From NCBI GenBank assembly GCA_025800245.1, contig JAOXSA010000258.1:1-64000 (forward strand): 64,000 nucleotides of DNA, in the 5' to 3' direction. Both the position numbers and the translations under genes were made by a program. Within the stretch, counting starts at the first letter, position 1, and each line of letters opens with the position of its first letter. Below, piece by piece: positions 48,125-56,973 of the stretch. This DNA is from Amphritea sp. (lineage in GTDB: Bacteria > Pseudomonadota > Gammaproteobacteria > Pseudomonadales > Balneatricaceae). Under the pieces are notes generated by a model, which was given only the letters and a program-made list of their open reading frames with translations, was not told where the DNA came from and searched no databases.

Positions 48125-49016
48125 TATCCAGGCCCTCCATGTGTCGCTGACTACGTTTCGCATAAGACTGCGATACACGGTCGAAGATAATTGCCAGAGC
48201 AACGATCGCCAGGCCATTCAGAAGTCCCAGTGTGAAGTACTGGTTGGTAATCGATTTCAGCACCGGCTGACCAAGACCTTTTACGCCGATCATGGATGCG
48301 ATTACAACCATCGACAGCGCCATCATAATGGTCTGGTTAATACCTGCCATGATGGTCGGCATAGCCAGCGGCAGCTGCACACCCAACAAGCGTTGACGCG
48401 GGCTGGCACCGTAGGCTGTTGCAGCCTCAAGCACATCTTTATCAACCAGTCGGATACCGAGGTTCGTCAGACGAATGACTGGCGGGATCGCGTAGATAAT
48501 TACCGCAATAACGCCCGGGATCTTACCGATACCCAACAGCATTACCACCGGAATCAGATATACGAAGGCAGGCATGGTCTGCATGATATCCAGCATCGGC
48601 ACCACTATTGACTGCACTCTGTCAGAGCGCGCCATAGCAATACCGATAGGCACCCCGAGCGCGATCGCCATCAGCGTACAGACAAGAATAATACTCATGG
48701 TTCTCATGGTGTCATCCCACATCCCGAAATAGCCGATCAGGAAAAAAGAGATCACTACACCCAGGCTGAGCTTCCAGGAACGACTGGCAACATACGCCAA
48801 ACCTGTCACCACAATAATGACCAGCCACCAGGGCGTTGCCAACAACAGTTTTTCAAACCAGACCAGAAAAGTCAGGAGCGGATCGAACAGGGATTCAATT
48901 ACATCCCCGTACTCACGGGAAAAGTCACGATAGAGCCCATCCAGCCCTTTTCGGATATCCCGCAACTCTCCTCTCGAAAGCTGCGGAATTTCGGTTAACC
49001 AGCTTGATTCAGCCAT
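48117..49016 (-). CDS. proW: Glycine betaine/proline-type ABC transporter permease (ProW-like)
   Basis: The 299-residue membrane protein has a soluble N-terminal 60 residues, about six or seven spans and the binding-protein-dependent permease motif AATAYGASPRQRLLGVQLPLAMPTIMAG (EAA loop) near 211-238. ProW-like landmarks are GVPIGIAMARSDR and PMLDIMQTMPAFVYLIPVVMLLG. It is the second gene of the operon, after the binding protein and a strong hairpin. Confidence 0.92.
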   Translation of the reverse strand: MAESSWLTEIPQLSRGELRDIRKGLDGLYRDFSREYGDVIESLFDPLLTFLVWFEKLLLATPWWLVIIVVTGLAYVASRSWKLSLGVVISFFLIGYFGMWDDTMRTMSIILVCTLMAIALGVPIGIAMARSDRVQSIVVPMLDIMQTMPAFVYLIPVVMLLGIGKIPGVIAVIIYAIPPVIRLTNLGIRLVDKDVLEAATAYGASPRQRLLGVQLPLAMPTIMAGINQTIMMALSMVVIASMIGVKGLGQPVLKSITNQYFTLGLLNGLAIVALAIIFDRVSQSYAKRSQRHMEGLDNG

Positions 49017-49039
49017 ACATTACCTCGTACAAAAACAAC

Positions 49040-49080
49040 ACTGCCCGATCACCGGAAAAAGGTAATCGGGCAGTTTTTTT
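49040..49080. promoter_or_regulatory. Strong hairpin between binding-protein and permease genes
   Basis: A 13-bp stem (CTGCCCGATCACC / GGTAATCGGGCAG, one mismatch) with a 7-base loop lies in the operon. A T-run follows on the plus strand; in the operon direction the following bases are TGTTGTTTTTG. It may act as a partial terminator or an mRNA-stabilising end, giving more binding protein than permease. Confidence 0.6.
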
Positions 49081-49101
49081 ACTTACAGATCCTAACCAGC
49101 C

Positions 49102-50106
49102 TTACTGTAGCGCTTGTTTGACTTTTGCTGCGACGTCAGCAGAAACCCAACCAGCCCATACATCAGGATATTCAACCAGGAAGTGCTCAGCTGCAACTTC
49201 ACCATCCGCCTGATTATCTTCCATCCAGGCCAGCAGACCGTTCATCTGATTATTAGTAAATGAACGGCGGGTCAGGTAGTCATATGCTGCTGGGGCTTTA
49301 GACGCAAAGGCTTCTGTGGTCACAGTATGTACCGGTGATGGTGGGTACATCGTAGCCTTTGGGTTCTCACAGTCTTCACTGGTAGTACAGTTCACAAAGT
49401 GGTCCTCATCGACACCGGAACCAAAGTCGACTTTCACCATCTTGTACTTACCCAGTACGGCAGTAGGTGCCCAGTAGTAACCGAACCATGCTTCGCCACG
49501 CTCGTAAGCTTTAGCGATAGAGCCAGCCAGACCAGCACCTGAACCCGGATCAATCATTTCAAAACCGGCATCGCCCATCTTCATCGCCTCAAACAGGTTG
49601 CCTGCTGAAATCTGGCAGTTCCAGCCTGCCGGGCAGCCGTAGAACGCCGATACATCAGGATCTTCCGGATGCTTAAACATTTTGGCGTTTGCCAGAACGC
49701 CCTCAATGGTTGCCATAGAAGGATCTTTCTTAACCAGATATTCAGGTACCCAGAAGCCCTCTTCACCACCATCAGACAAAGACTTACCTGCGTAGCGCAG
49801 ACGCTTCTCAGCGACACCACGATCCAGAGCGTCTTTCATGGAGTTACTCCACAGCTCTGGTGCAATATCCGGTTCACCTTTTTCAATCATGGATGTACCG
49901 GTAGGCATAGTATCACCCGGTACCAGTTCAGCTTCGCAACCGTAACCGTGTTCAAGGATGAAGCGGTCGACATTGGCCATCAGTGAAGCAGAGCTCCAGT
50001 TCATATCGGCAATCGATACGGCACCGCACTCCTCTGCAGCCTGAACCGTGGTTGTCATCATCGCTGCAGACAGCACCGCAGCAGAGAGTTTTGTCAGTTT
50101 GCGCAT
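49102..50106 (-). CDS. proX: Glycine betaine/choline-type ABC substrate-binding protein
   Basis: The ATG at 50106 follows CGGAGA and begins a clean signal peptide (MRKLTKLSAAVLSAAMMTTTVQA, cut before AEECG); the 15 codons further upstream lack family character. The mature protein is OpuAC-like: VSIADMNWSSASLMANVD, WSNSMKDALDRG, EGFWVPEYLV, GYYWAPTAVLGKYK. Several Trp and Tyr residues fit a quaternary-ammonium cage. It is the first gene of the operon and divergent from a MarR-type regulator. The exact solute (betaine, choline or proline betaine) is not determinable; the symbol names the family role. Confidence 0.88.
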   Translation of the reverse strand: MRKLTKLSAAVLSAAMMTTTVQAAEECGAVSIADMNWSSASLMANVDRFILEHGYGCEAELVPGDTMPTGTSMIEKGEPDIAPELWSNSMKDALDRGVAEKRLRYAGKSLSDGGEEGFWVPEYLVKKDPSMATIEGVLANAKMFKHPEDPDVSAFYGCPAGWNCQISAGNLFEAMKMGDAGFEMIDPGSGAGLAGSIAKAYERGEAWFGYYWAPTAVLGKYKMVKVDFGSGVDEDHFVNCTTSEDCENPKATMYPPSPVHTVTTEAFASKAPAAYDYLTRRSFTNNQMNGLLAWMEDNQADGEVAAEHFLVEYPDVWAGWVSADVAAKVKQALQ

Positions 50107-50162
50107 AGTGTCTCCGAAATCCTTAGAATTATTATCATTTGTGCTAAACATATTATGACTCT

Positions 50163-50183
50163 AATATTTATAACTCAAATATT
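50163..50183. promoter_or_regulatory. AT-rich inverted repeat, candidate MarR/EctR-type operator
   Basis: AATATTT, 7-base spacer ATAACTC, AAATATT. It lies in the 163-base gap between the divergent osmolyte transporter operon and the MarR-family regulator, where an operator shared by both would be expected. Confidence 0.45.
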
Positions 50184-50269
50184 TTTTGCTATTAGTTTTA
50201 TTTGTTGGAATGAATACATAGGATATACTCGCGGCCTTTCTGAAAGGCTCATCAGGTTCTGGAGTTAAG

Positions 50270-50770
50270 ATGACCGAAAAAACACCATGCTGGCAGGATG
50301 TACTGATTGAATTGCGCCGGATAATCCGGGCCACAGATCTGCAATCAAAGCGGGTAGTGAAATCCTGTGGACTGACCATTCCTCAGGTTATGGTACTCCG
50401 AGCCATCAGAAGTCTGGGGGATGTCACGGTAAAACGGATATCCGATGATGTGTCATTGAGTCAGGCGACGGTCACCACTATTCTCAACCGGCTGGAAGAC
50501 AGACAACTGGTGGAGCGGGTGCGCAGCAGTAATGACCGCAGAATAGTGAATGCCCGCCTGACAGAGAAAGGCCTGCATGTTCTCGAAACAGTACCACCAC
50601 TGCTGCATGAGTCATTTATTCAGCGGTTTGAAAACCTGGCAGGCCGGGAGCAGTCAGATATCCTTTCAGCTCTGCAGCAGGTGGCAACGATGATGGATGC
50701 AGAAACGCTGGACGCTGCACCACTGCTGGATATTGCAGCACCGGCCAAAGGTATCAGCCAGGACAAATAA
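50270..50770 (+). CDS. MarR-family transcriptional regulator (EctR-like)
   Basis: The 166-residue protein has the MarR winged helix: CGLTIPQVMVLRAIRSLGDVTVKRISDDVSLSQATVTTILNRLEDRQLVERVRSSNDRRIVNARLTEKG, from about residue 40 to 108, with flanking dimerisation helices. Length and spacing resemble EctR regulators of osmolyte genes. It is divergent from the ProVWX-like operon and so likely controls it; both points are inference from position and family resemblance. Confidence 0.85.
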   Translation: MTEKTPCWQDVLIELRRIIRATDLQSKRVVKSCGLTIPQVMVLRAIRSLGDVTVKRISDDVSLSQATVTTILNRLEDRQLVERVRSSNDRRIVNARLTEKGLHVLETVPPLLHESFIQRFENLAGREQSDILSALQQVATMMDAETLDAAPLLDIAAPAKGISQDK

Positions 50771-50804
50771 ACGCTGATCAGTCCTGGTAAATTCCGCTAC
50801 AGGG

Positions 50805-51809
50805 TTACAGTCTTACGCTGATTGTCAGCAGATCCTGCTCCAGCGACTGCCAGCTGTCTGGTTCTGTGCCAATCACTTCAATGCGGCTGTCCCAGACCTC
50901 GTCCAGCGGCTTAACACTGAGTACGCCATCGGCAAGATTAAAGGCATAAATGCCGTCGTCGGTTATGAACACCGCCTTCATTCGCTCGACGTCAAGGCCG
51001 TTCAGAAGCCCTTCAAGCGCATCAAACTGAAATTCAAATTCAGGGCTGAATACCCAGCCTGAGCTGCAATAACCCTGACCTTTATTGTCTTTGCGCAGAT
51101 AACCACATTCAGGCAGTTCGTCATCGGTAGCCAGCGCACCGGAAGCCTCACCATGATGACTGTGATGATGTGAAGCCTCAGCCTGATAACCGCTCTCTGG
51201 TGACAACCAATCCGTCTCTACCGATCCCTGATCTGCTTCCGATACCGCCACATCCAGAGACAACGTCTTCAGAAAAGTCTGTAACTGTTCAAACTCATCT
51301 CCAGTGTAAAGGTCACTTTTACTGGCAATGACCCTGTCCGCCACACGCAACTGCTGCCGGAAAATATCATGATCACGATAACGCGTATCAGTGAGTTTAC
51401 GGGCATCCACCAGCGTCAGCGTTGCCCTGATATCCAGCACATCCCGGTATTCAGGCTGTAACAGAGTAGCGATCACCTCTTCAGGATGCCCCAACCCGGT
51501 AGGTTCAATCAGCAGCCGATCCGGACTGGCTTTGCGGATAAGCTGATTCAGCGCTATCGACATCGGCAGCCCTGCCGTGCAGCACATACAGCCACCCGGC
51601 ACTTCGGAGATAAAAATCTGCTCGTCCTGTTCCGGTGATCCACCCATCATGCTGGCGTCAATGCCAACCTCACCGAACTCGTTTACCAGTACAGCCCAGC
51701 GCTCATTCGCTGGCTTCTGGCTCAGAAGTTGTTGAATGGCAGTCGTTTTACCAGCCCCCAGGAAGCCGGTGATGATGTTGGTTGGAATATTCTGATACAC
51801 GGAATTCAA
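50805..51809 (-). CDS. CobW/COG0523-family GTPase (zinc metallochaperone type)
   Basis: The 334-residue protein has the P-loop GFLGAGKTT at 15-23, the family metal site GGCMCC with Cys74, Cys76 and Cys77, TGLGHPEEVI, the SKSD base-recognition motif, and a histidine-rich run HHHSHHG near 212-218. The C-terminal CobW domain follows. Such proteins deliver metal, usually zinc, to client enzymes. No cobalamin genes are near, so a CobW role proper is unlikely. No Zur site was recognised upstream. Confidence 0.9.
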   Translation of the reverse strand: MNSVYQNIPTNIITGFLGAGKTTAIQQLLSQKPANERWAVLVNEFGEVGIDASMMGGSPEQDEQIFISEVPGGCMCCTAGLPMSIALNQLIRKASPDRLLIEPTGLGHPEEVIATLLQPEYRDVLDIRATLTLVDARKLTDTRYRDHDIFRQQLRVADRVIASKSDLYTGDEFEQLQTFLKTLSLDVAVSEADQGSVETDWLSPESGYQAEASHHHSHHGEASGALATDDELPECGYLRKDNKGQGYCSSGWVFSPEFEFQFDALEGLLNGLDVERMKAVFITDDGIYAFNLADGVLSVKPLDEVWDSRIEVIGTEPDSWQSLEQDLLTISVRL

Positions 51810-51919
51810 TCAAACTATGATGAGTAAAAAAGGAGCTCCATCACACGCATTCTGAATGAAGGAAAGTGATGACCGATAAAACACTTCAGAGTACCTGATC
51901 AGTAATCAGGCCCATAAGT

Positions 51920-52363
51920 TCAGAGCTTAGTCGCCCATTCGTCGATCCAGGAAGCGGCTTCCTCGTCGGCATCCGGGGTTTCATTACTGTCGATAAACAA
52001 CGCCTGCCCGACCGGTTTAGCGTTAAGATCACGCATCAGTTCATTCATCAGCTTACCGCCTTCGGCAAACGTCTCATAAGAGCTGTCACCCAGCGCAATC
52101 AGGCCATAGCGAACGGAAGACAGATCCGGCTGATTATCTTTCAATGCGCAATACAGCGGCAGCAGGTTACCCGGGATTTCACCCTGCCCTACCGTGGAAG
52201 TACAGATCAGCACCACGTCAGGGCTATCCATCAGCTGCTCCAGTGTTGCCTCTTCCAACAACTCAGCTTCATGCCCTATGCCCTGCAACTGGTCAGTACA
52301 GTCCTCTGCAATCTGACCGGCATTTCCGTAGGTTGAACCCACGACTACTTTAATATTCGCCAT
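51920..52363 (-). CDS. Flavodoxin-domain protein, MioC-like
   Basis: The 147-residue protein is a short-chain flavodoxin: FMN phosphate loop GSTYGNAGQIAED near 8-20, the STVGQGEIPGNL loop near 56, and ALGDSSYETFAEGG near 91. This pattern matches MioC-like proteins, which serve electron transfer including biotin synthase in E. coli. Given the bio operon in the same window, that role is plausible. No other redox gene adjoins it. Confidence 0.85.
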   Translation of the reverse strand: MANIKVVVGSTYGNAGQIAEDCTDQLQGIGHEAELLEEATLEQLMDSPDVVLICTSTVGQGEIPGNLLPLYCALKDNQPDLSSVRYGLIALGDSSYETFAEGGKLMNELMRDLNAKPVGQALFIDSNETPDADEEAASWIDEWATKL

Positions 52364-52527
52364 TATTACTCACCCTGATAAAGCCCGAACCGGGATCTGA
52401 AAAAGTCAGCGCACCATATTAATGAAAAGTGGCTGATTGTTGAATGTCTATTTTATGCACACCCGGATTTTACCCGACCTTTTTTGTCAACTATCTTAAA
52501 AGAGAGACTATCAAGGGGAGAATCCGA

Positions 52528-52857
52528 ATGCCAAATAATCATGTTGCTCAGCTGCTCAATGAGCTGGAACAACAGGCAACGGCCAAAAGCAAACAGGTCG
52601 AATACACCTTTGCAGTCAGCCAGGAAGATCTGATCAAAATTCAGGCACTGGCAGAGCTGTACCAGATGTCTCCGGACAAACTGGCCGCTGAGCTATTGCA
52701 TACGGTGTTACTGGAAGTCGAAGAAAAAATGCCTTACAAACCCGGCACGAAGGTGATTCGAATGGAAGAAGGCGATCCGGTTTATGAAGACGTAGGCCCC
52801 ATGCCCCGCTACATCGCGATCAAACACCGTCTCAGTAACAATACCAAATGCGCCTGA
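52528..52857 (+). CDS. Conserved small protein, sometimes labelled pilin assembly / type 1 pili tip component
   Basis: The ATG at 52528 follows AAGGGGAG and gives 109 residues starting MPNNHVAQLLNELEQQ; the frame extends 28 codons upstream without family character. A helical N-terminus is followed by IQALAELYQMSPDKLAAELLHTVLLEVEEKMPYKPG and a C-terminal EEGDPVYEDVGPMPRYI. I recall Pseudomonas homologues with the same MPY.PG...DPIYED.GPTPR pattern that carry pilus-related names without clear evidence. No pilus genes are near. Confidence 0.7.
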   Translation: MPNNHVAQLLNELEQQATAKSKQVEYTFAVSQEDLIKIQALAELYQMSPDKLAAELLHTVLLEVEEKMPYKPGTKVIRMEEGDPVYEDVGPMPRYIAIKHRLSNNTKCA

Positions 52858-52880
52858 GAAGTCGCTTTTCTACAGATAAT

Positions 52881-52905
52881 AAAAAGCGCGGCTGAGCCGC
52901 GCTTT
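52881..52905. terminator. Bidirectional terminator
   Basis: AAAAAGCGCGGCTGAGCCGCGCTTTAAAT between the convergent small gene and fumarase; on the minus strand the stem is followed by TTTTTATTA. Confidence 0.85.
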
Positions 52906-52922
52906 AAATCAGTGAGAGCGGA

Positions 52923-54428
52923 TTATACCTGCTCAGCGATGATCTTCTTCCACTTGGCAGGGCCTGTGTTATGCACAGACTCACCATTAGTGTCGACCGC
53001 CACTGTCACCGGCATATCTTTCACTTCAAATTCGTAGATCGCTTCCATACCCAGCTCAGGGAATGCCAGCACATCGGCATTTGTAATCGCTTTGGATACC
53101 AGATACGCAGCACCACCGACAGCCATCAGGTAAACCGCTTTATTGTCACGGATTGCATCGATCGCTACCGGACCACGCTCAGACTTACCGATCATACCCA
53201 GCAGACCCGTGCTCTCGATCACCTGACGGGTGAACTTATCCATACGGGTTGCTGTTGTCGGACCCGCAGGACCCACAACCTCATCACCAACTGGATCAAC
53301 CGGACCTACGTAGTAGATAAAGCGACCTTTCAGATCTACCGGCAGCTCTTCACCGTTGTTGAGCATCTCAACCATCTTCTTGTGAGCAGCGTCACGACCG
53401 GTCAGCATTTTACCGTTCAGCAGCACTGTCTCACCCGGTTGCCAGCTCTGAACGTCCTCAGGCGTTACAGTGTTCAGGTCAACACGGCGGGTGCTTTCAC
53501 CAACCTCGAAGGTCACTTCCGGCCAGTCTTCCAGGCTCGGCGGTGTCAGAATCGCAGGACCATCACCTTTCAGAGTGAAGTGAGTGTGGCGGGTCGCTGC
53601 ACAGTTAGGGATCATGCAGATTGGCAGAGAGGCGGCGTGAGTCGGATAGTCCTTGATCTTCACATCCAGCACAGTGGTCAGGCCACCCAGGCCCTGAGCA
53701 CCGATACCCAGATCGTTCACCGCATCCATAATTTCCAGACGCAGCTCTTCAACGCGATTCTGTGGGCCACGCTCGCGCAGCTCGTGAATATCGATCGGAT
53801 CCATCAGGGATTCTTTCGCCAGTACCGCTGCTTTCTCAGCAGTACCACCGATACCCAGACCCAGCATACCCGGTGGACACCAGCCAGCACCCATGGTCGG
53901 TACAGTTTTCACGACCCAGTCAACGATGCTGTCAGATGGATTCAGCATCACCATCTTGGATTTGTTCTCAGAACCACCACCCTTAGCAGCAACATGTACC
54001 TCTACCTCATCGCCATCAACGATTTCGTAGTGAATCACTGCAGGTGTATTGTCCTTGGTGTTCTTACGTGCGCCAGCCGGATCAGCCAGAATAGAAGCAC
54101 GCAGTACATTGTCAGGATGAGTGTAGGCACGACGTACGCCTTCGTTGACCATATCGGTCACATTCATCTTCGCATCCCACTGAACATTCATACCCACTTT
54201 CAGGAATACGGTCACAATACCGGTATCCTGACAGATTGGACGATGCCCTTCTGCGCACATACGGGAGTTAATCAGAATCTGTGCCATCGCGTCTTTCGCG
54301 GCAGGGTTCTGCTCTTTCAGGTAGGCTTCGTGCACGCCCTGAACAAAGTCGATCGGATGGTAGTAGGAGATAAACTGCAGCGCATCTGCAATGCTGCTGA
54401 TGAAATCATCTTGGCGAATTACGCTCAT
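52923..54428 (-). CDS. Class I (iron-sulfur) fumarate hydratase
   Basis: The enzyme converts fumarate and malate in the TCA cycle with a labile [4Fe-4S] cluster. The 501-residue single chain has the alpha-type domain (about 1-290; ICQDTGIVTVFLKVG, HVAAKGGGSENKSKMVMLNPSDS, GAGWCPPGMLGLGIGGT) and the beta-type domain (about 330-501; GKMLTGRDAAHKKM, YYVGPVDPVGDEVVGPAGPTTATRMDKF). Cysteines near 62, 184 and 272 (ICQDTG, GWCPPG, PNCAAT) could be ligands. The length fits the FumA/FumB-type or the shorter TtdAB-like fused group. The gene is monocistronic. Confidence 0.94.
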   Translation of the reverse strand: MSVIRQDDFISSIADALQFISYYHPIDFVQGVHEAYLKEQNPAAKDAMAQILINSRMCAEGHRPICQDTGIVTVFLKVGMNVQWDAKMNVTDMVNEGVRRAYTHPDNVLRASILADPAGARKNTKDNTPAVIHYEIVDGDEVEVHVAAKGGGSENKSKMVMLNPSDSIVDWVVKTVPTMGAGWCPPGMLGLGIGGTAEKAAVLAKESLMDPIDIHELRERGPQNRVEELRLEIMDAVNDLGIGAQGLGGLTTVLDVKIKDYPTHAASLPICMIPNCAATRHTHFTLKGDGPAILTPPSLEDWPEVTFEVGESTRRVDLNTVTPEDVQSWQPGETVLLNGKMLTGRDAAHKKMVEMLNNGEELPVDLKGRFIYYVGPVDPVGDEVVGPAGPTTATRMDKFTRQVIESTGLLGMIGKSERGPVAIDAIRDNKAVYLMAVGGAAYLVSKAITNADVLAFPELGMEAIYEFEVKDMPVTVAVDTNGESVHNTGPAKWKKIIAEQV

Positions 54429-54616
54429 TATTGACTCCGCAATTTCAGGCTTCTTGTCGTGCAGAACGGGCCGGACGGCCGTCCGCTTTATTATGGGGGT
54501 CTGACCAATCAGATGGGCAGACTTCCCTGTGTGTGGTGCGGATTATACACCAAATTGCTGCAGCTGCGCTGTGGATCTGCCTGCGGCATTAGTCGAACGC
54601 TATTTTCAGATTGCTA

Positions 54617-55507
54617 TCAGAGCGAAACACAGTACAAAAGCCCAAACATCAGAAAGAAGCGGCCAGTCAACGGCGGTAATGTTTCCAATTGCTCCCCGGA
54701 GCGCAATCTCAACCACAGCCAGAGAGCCAATGGCACGCTGAGCAACCACCAGCCACTCTGCAACAATCCAATCCACCATAAGCCGCCGGCAATGAAAAAT
54801 ACTGCGACAAGCAAGACCATGAATAGCATGCTCGAATAACGATAGCCTATACGAACGGTCAGAGTACCAATACCTGACTGTCGGTCAGATTGCTCATCGC
54901 GCAGTTCATTCGCCAGTAGCAACAGCGAGGTAATCAGACTGACCGGTACCGATTGCCAGACAATTGCTGCTGTCAGGGTATCGGTCATGATGTAGTAGCT
55001 CCCCGCTACCATCAGCACCCCCATCAGCCAGAAGACCAACGCAACTGCCAGCCCGCGCCGCTTAAAGTTAACCGGCTCAAGGGTGTAGCCCAGCGCACCG
55101 ACCAGCCCCAGCAAAAACAGCAATAGCAGTTCAACTCCAACCTGAGCGACCAGATACAACCCCAGCGCTGTCGCCGCGACAAAACAGCCAAGCCCATAAC
55201 GAAAGTTACGCCGGATCAGTGCTCTGATTTGCTGATCAGCCAGTTCATTGAGGTCGGAAAAGTCATTAATCAGGTTCACTCCCGCCTGCAGCACCAACGC
55301 GGCCGACAGAATAATAACCGCGGTGAACGGGCTGAAATTATCAGTCCCTGAGGCCGCCACAATGCCCACCAGACAGGTAATCAGTGCGACGGAAAAAGAG
55401 AATGGCCGCAAGGCTCTCAATAGCCGGTACTTAGAAAAGTCAGTGGTTGTCAAAGTCGATCCTGTTCGTTGATTTACCCAGTAGCTGAGTGCTCTTTCAG
55501 CAGACAC
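54617..55507 (-). CDS. UbiA-family prenyltransferase (MenA-like)
   Basis: The 296-residue membrane protein has about nine spans. It carries the two Asp-rich prenyl-diphosphate-binding motifs: the first in GVNLINDFSDLNELAD near 76-91 and the second in ANELRDEQSDRQSGIGTLTVRIG near 195-217. The pattern is nearest to MenA (1,4-dihydroxy-2-naphthoate prenyltransferase), but no other menaquinone genes are in the window, so the acceptor is uncertain. A terminator separates it from trhP. Confidence 0.85.
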   Translation of the reverse strand: MSAERALSYWVNQRTGSTLTTTDFSKYRLLRALRPFSFSVALITCLVGIVAASGTDNFSPFTAVIILSAALVLQAGVNLINDFSDLNELADQQIRALIRRNFRYGLGCFVAATALGLYLVAQVGVELLLLFLLGLVGALGYTLEPVNFKRRGLAVALVFWLMGVLMVAGSYYIMTDTLTAAIVWQSVPVSLITSLLLLANELRDEQSDRQSGIGTLTVRIGYRYSSMLFMVLLVAVFFIAGGLWWIGLLQSGWWLLSVPLALWLWLRLRSGEQLETLPPLTGRFFLMFGLLYCVSL

Positions 55508-55535
55508 AAAAAAAGGTATCCGAAGATACCTTTTT
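55508..55535 (-). terminator. trhP terminator
   Basis: AAAAAAAGGTATC, loop CGAA, GATACCTTTTT, 15 bases past the trhP stop, T-runs on both strands. Confidence 0.92.
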
Positions 55536-55549
55536 CCTGACCATCTGTC

Positions 55550-56911
55550 TTACTTCTGGCTCTCGTAGGCCGGGGCATTTGGCAGATCACGCATCAGCAG
55601 TGCAAACTGCATATCGGTATCGAAGTCCATCGGTACACGGACGGTATGGCCAGACCCTGGCGCGCAGTCTTTCGCTTCGCCCTGCAGGTTTTCCATATGC
55701 TCCAGTTTGAACTTACGGTTACCGGCCGGGGTCATCAGTTCCAGCGTATCACCCACCATAAAGCGGTTCTTCACCTCGATATCTACAGTACCGCGCTGAG
55801 TATCCTGGCCGATCACCTCACCGACAAACTGCTGGTGTACGCCAACAGAGTTACCGGTTTCGTAGTTCTGATACTCATCGTGCACGTGACGACGGTAGAA
55901 ACCTTCGGTGTATCCACGATTCGCCAGATTCTCCAGCGTGTCCATCAGATTCATATCGAATGGACGGCCAGCCGCGGCATCATCAATCGCTTTGCGATAA
56001 GCCTGCGCCGTACGCGCCACGTAGTAGTGAGACTTAGTACGACCTTCGATCTTCAGGGAATGAATACCCATCTCCGTCAGACGGTGTACGTGCTGGATTG
56101 CACGCAGGTCCTTGGAGTTCATGATGTAAGTACCGTGTTCATCTTCGAACGCCGGCATATACTCACCCGGACGGGTTTCTTCCTGTAGCAGATACATCTT
56201 ATCGGTTGGTTCGCCGATACCCAGATCCGGCTGAACCTCTTCGTTCGGATCAAAGTTCTGCACCGGAATCAGATCACCACTTTCGTCCTGTTTCGCTTCA
56301 TGAGCATCGTACTTCCAGCGACAGGAGTTAGTGCAGGTACCCTGGTTCGGATCACGCTTGTTGATATAACCGGACAGCAGGCAACGACCTGAGTATGCGA
56401 TACAGAGAGAACCATGCACAAATACTTCCAGTTCCATCTCTGGGCACATTTCACGGATCTCAGCGATCTCATCCAGTGACAGTTCTCGGGACATAATGAT
56501 TCGCTCAATACCGGCCTGATGCCAGAACTTAACGCTGGCCCAGTTCATGGTATTACTCTGCACCGACAGATGAATCGGCACATCCGGGAAGTTTTCCTTC
56601 ACCAGCAGAATCAGGCCCGGATCGGACATGATCAGCGCATCCGGGTTCATTTCAACCACCGGACGCAGATCGTCGATATAAGTCTTCAGCTTGCTGTTGT
56701 GTGGCATGATATTACTGGCCACATACAGCTTTTTGCCCTGCGCGTGGGCGATATTGATACCTTCATGCAGGTTATCAAGATTGAAGTCGTTGTTACGCAC
56801 CCGCAGGCTATAGCGTGGCTGACCGGCATAAACCGCATCAGCACCGTAGGCAAAAGCATACTTCATATTGCGCAGCGTACCCGCTGGCGAAAGGAGTTCT
56901 GGTTTAAACAT
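55550..56911 (-). CDS. trhP: U32-family tRNA hydroxylation protein TrhP (YegQ)
   Basis: TrhP takes part in prephenate-dependent formation of 5-hydroxyuridine at tRNA position 34. The 453-residue length equals E. coli YegQ, and the N-terminus MFKPELLSPAGTLRNMKYAFAYGADAVYAGQPRYSLR is nearly the same. The U32 signature includes EVFVHGSLCIAYSGRCLLSGYINKRDPNQGTCTNSCRW with the cluster cysteines near 169, 176, 193 and 197. The C-terminal beta-barrel follows. It lies 62 bases after thpR. Confidence 0.95.
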   Translation of the reverse strand: MFKPELLSPAGTLRNMKYAFAYGADAVYAGQPRYSLRVRNNDFNLDNLHEGINIAHAQGKKLYVASNIMPHNSKLKTYIDDLRPVVEMNPDALIMSDPGLILLVKENFPDVPIHLSVQSNTMNWASVKFWHQAGIERIIMSRELSLDEIAEIREMCPEMELEVFVHGSLCIAYSGRCLLSGYINKRDPNQGTCTNSCRWKYDAHEAKQDESGDLIPVQNFDPNEEVQPDLGIGEPTDKMYLLQEETRPGEYMPAFEDEHGTYIMNSKDLRAIQHVHRLTEMGIHSLKIEGRTKSHYYVARTAQAYRKAIDDAAAGRPFDMNLMDTLENLANRGYTEGFYRRHVHDEYQNYETGNSVGVHQQFVGEVIGQDTQRGTVDIEVKNRFMVGDTLELMTPAGNRKFKLEHMENLQGEAKDCAPGSGHTVRVPMDFDTDMQFALLMRDLPNAPAYESQK

Positions 56912-56973
56912 GATTCACAACATAGAAAGTTAAGGCCTGACGGCGCTTTAAATAAGTAGTCTCTGCCCCTGGC

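Noticed and set aside
52971..54434. A 487-codon plus-strand open frame opposite the class I fumarase gene
   Set aside because: It is a mirror of the codon pattern of a strongly biased gene; the product is rich in His, Thr, Arg and Gln with no family character, while the minus frame is an intact fumarase.
54472..54485. CGGACGGCCGTCCG palindrome upstream of fumarase as a terminator
   Set aside because: The stem is strong but no T-run follows in the direction of either gene; it may be chance or a protein site.
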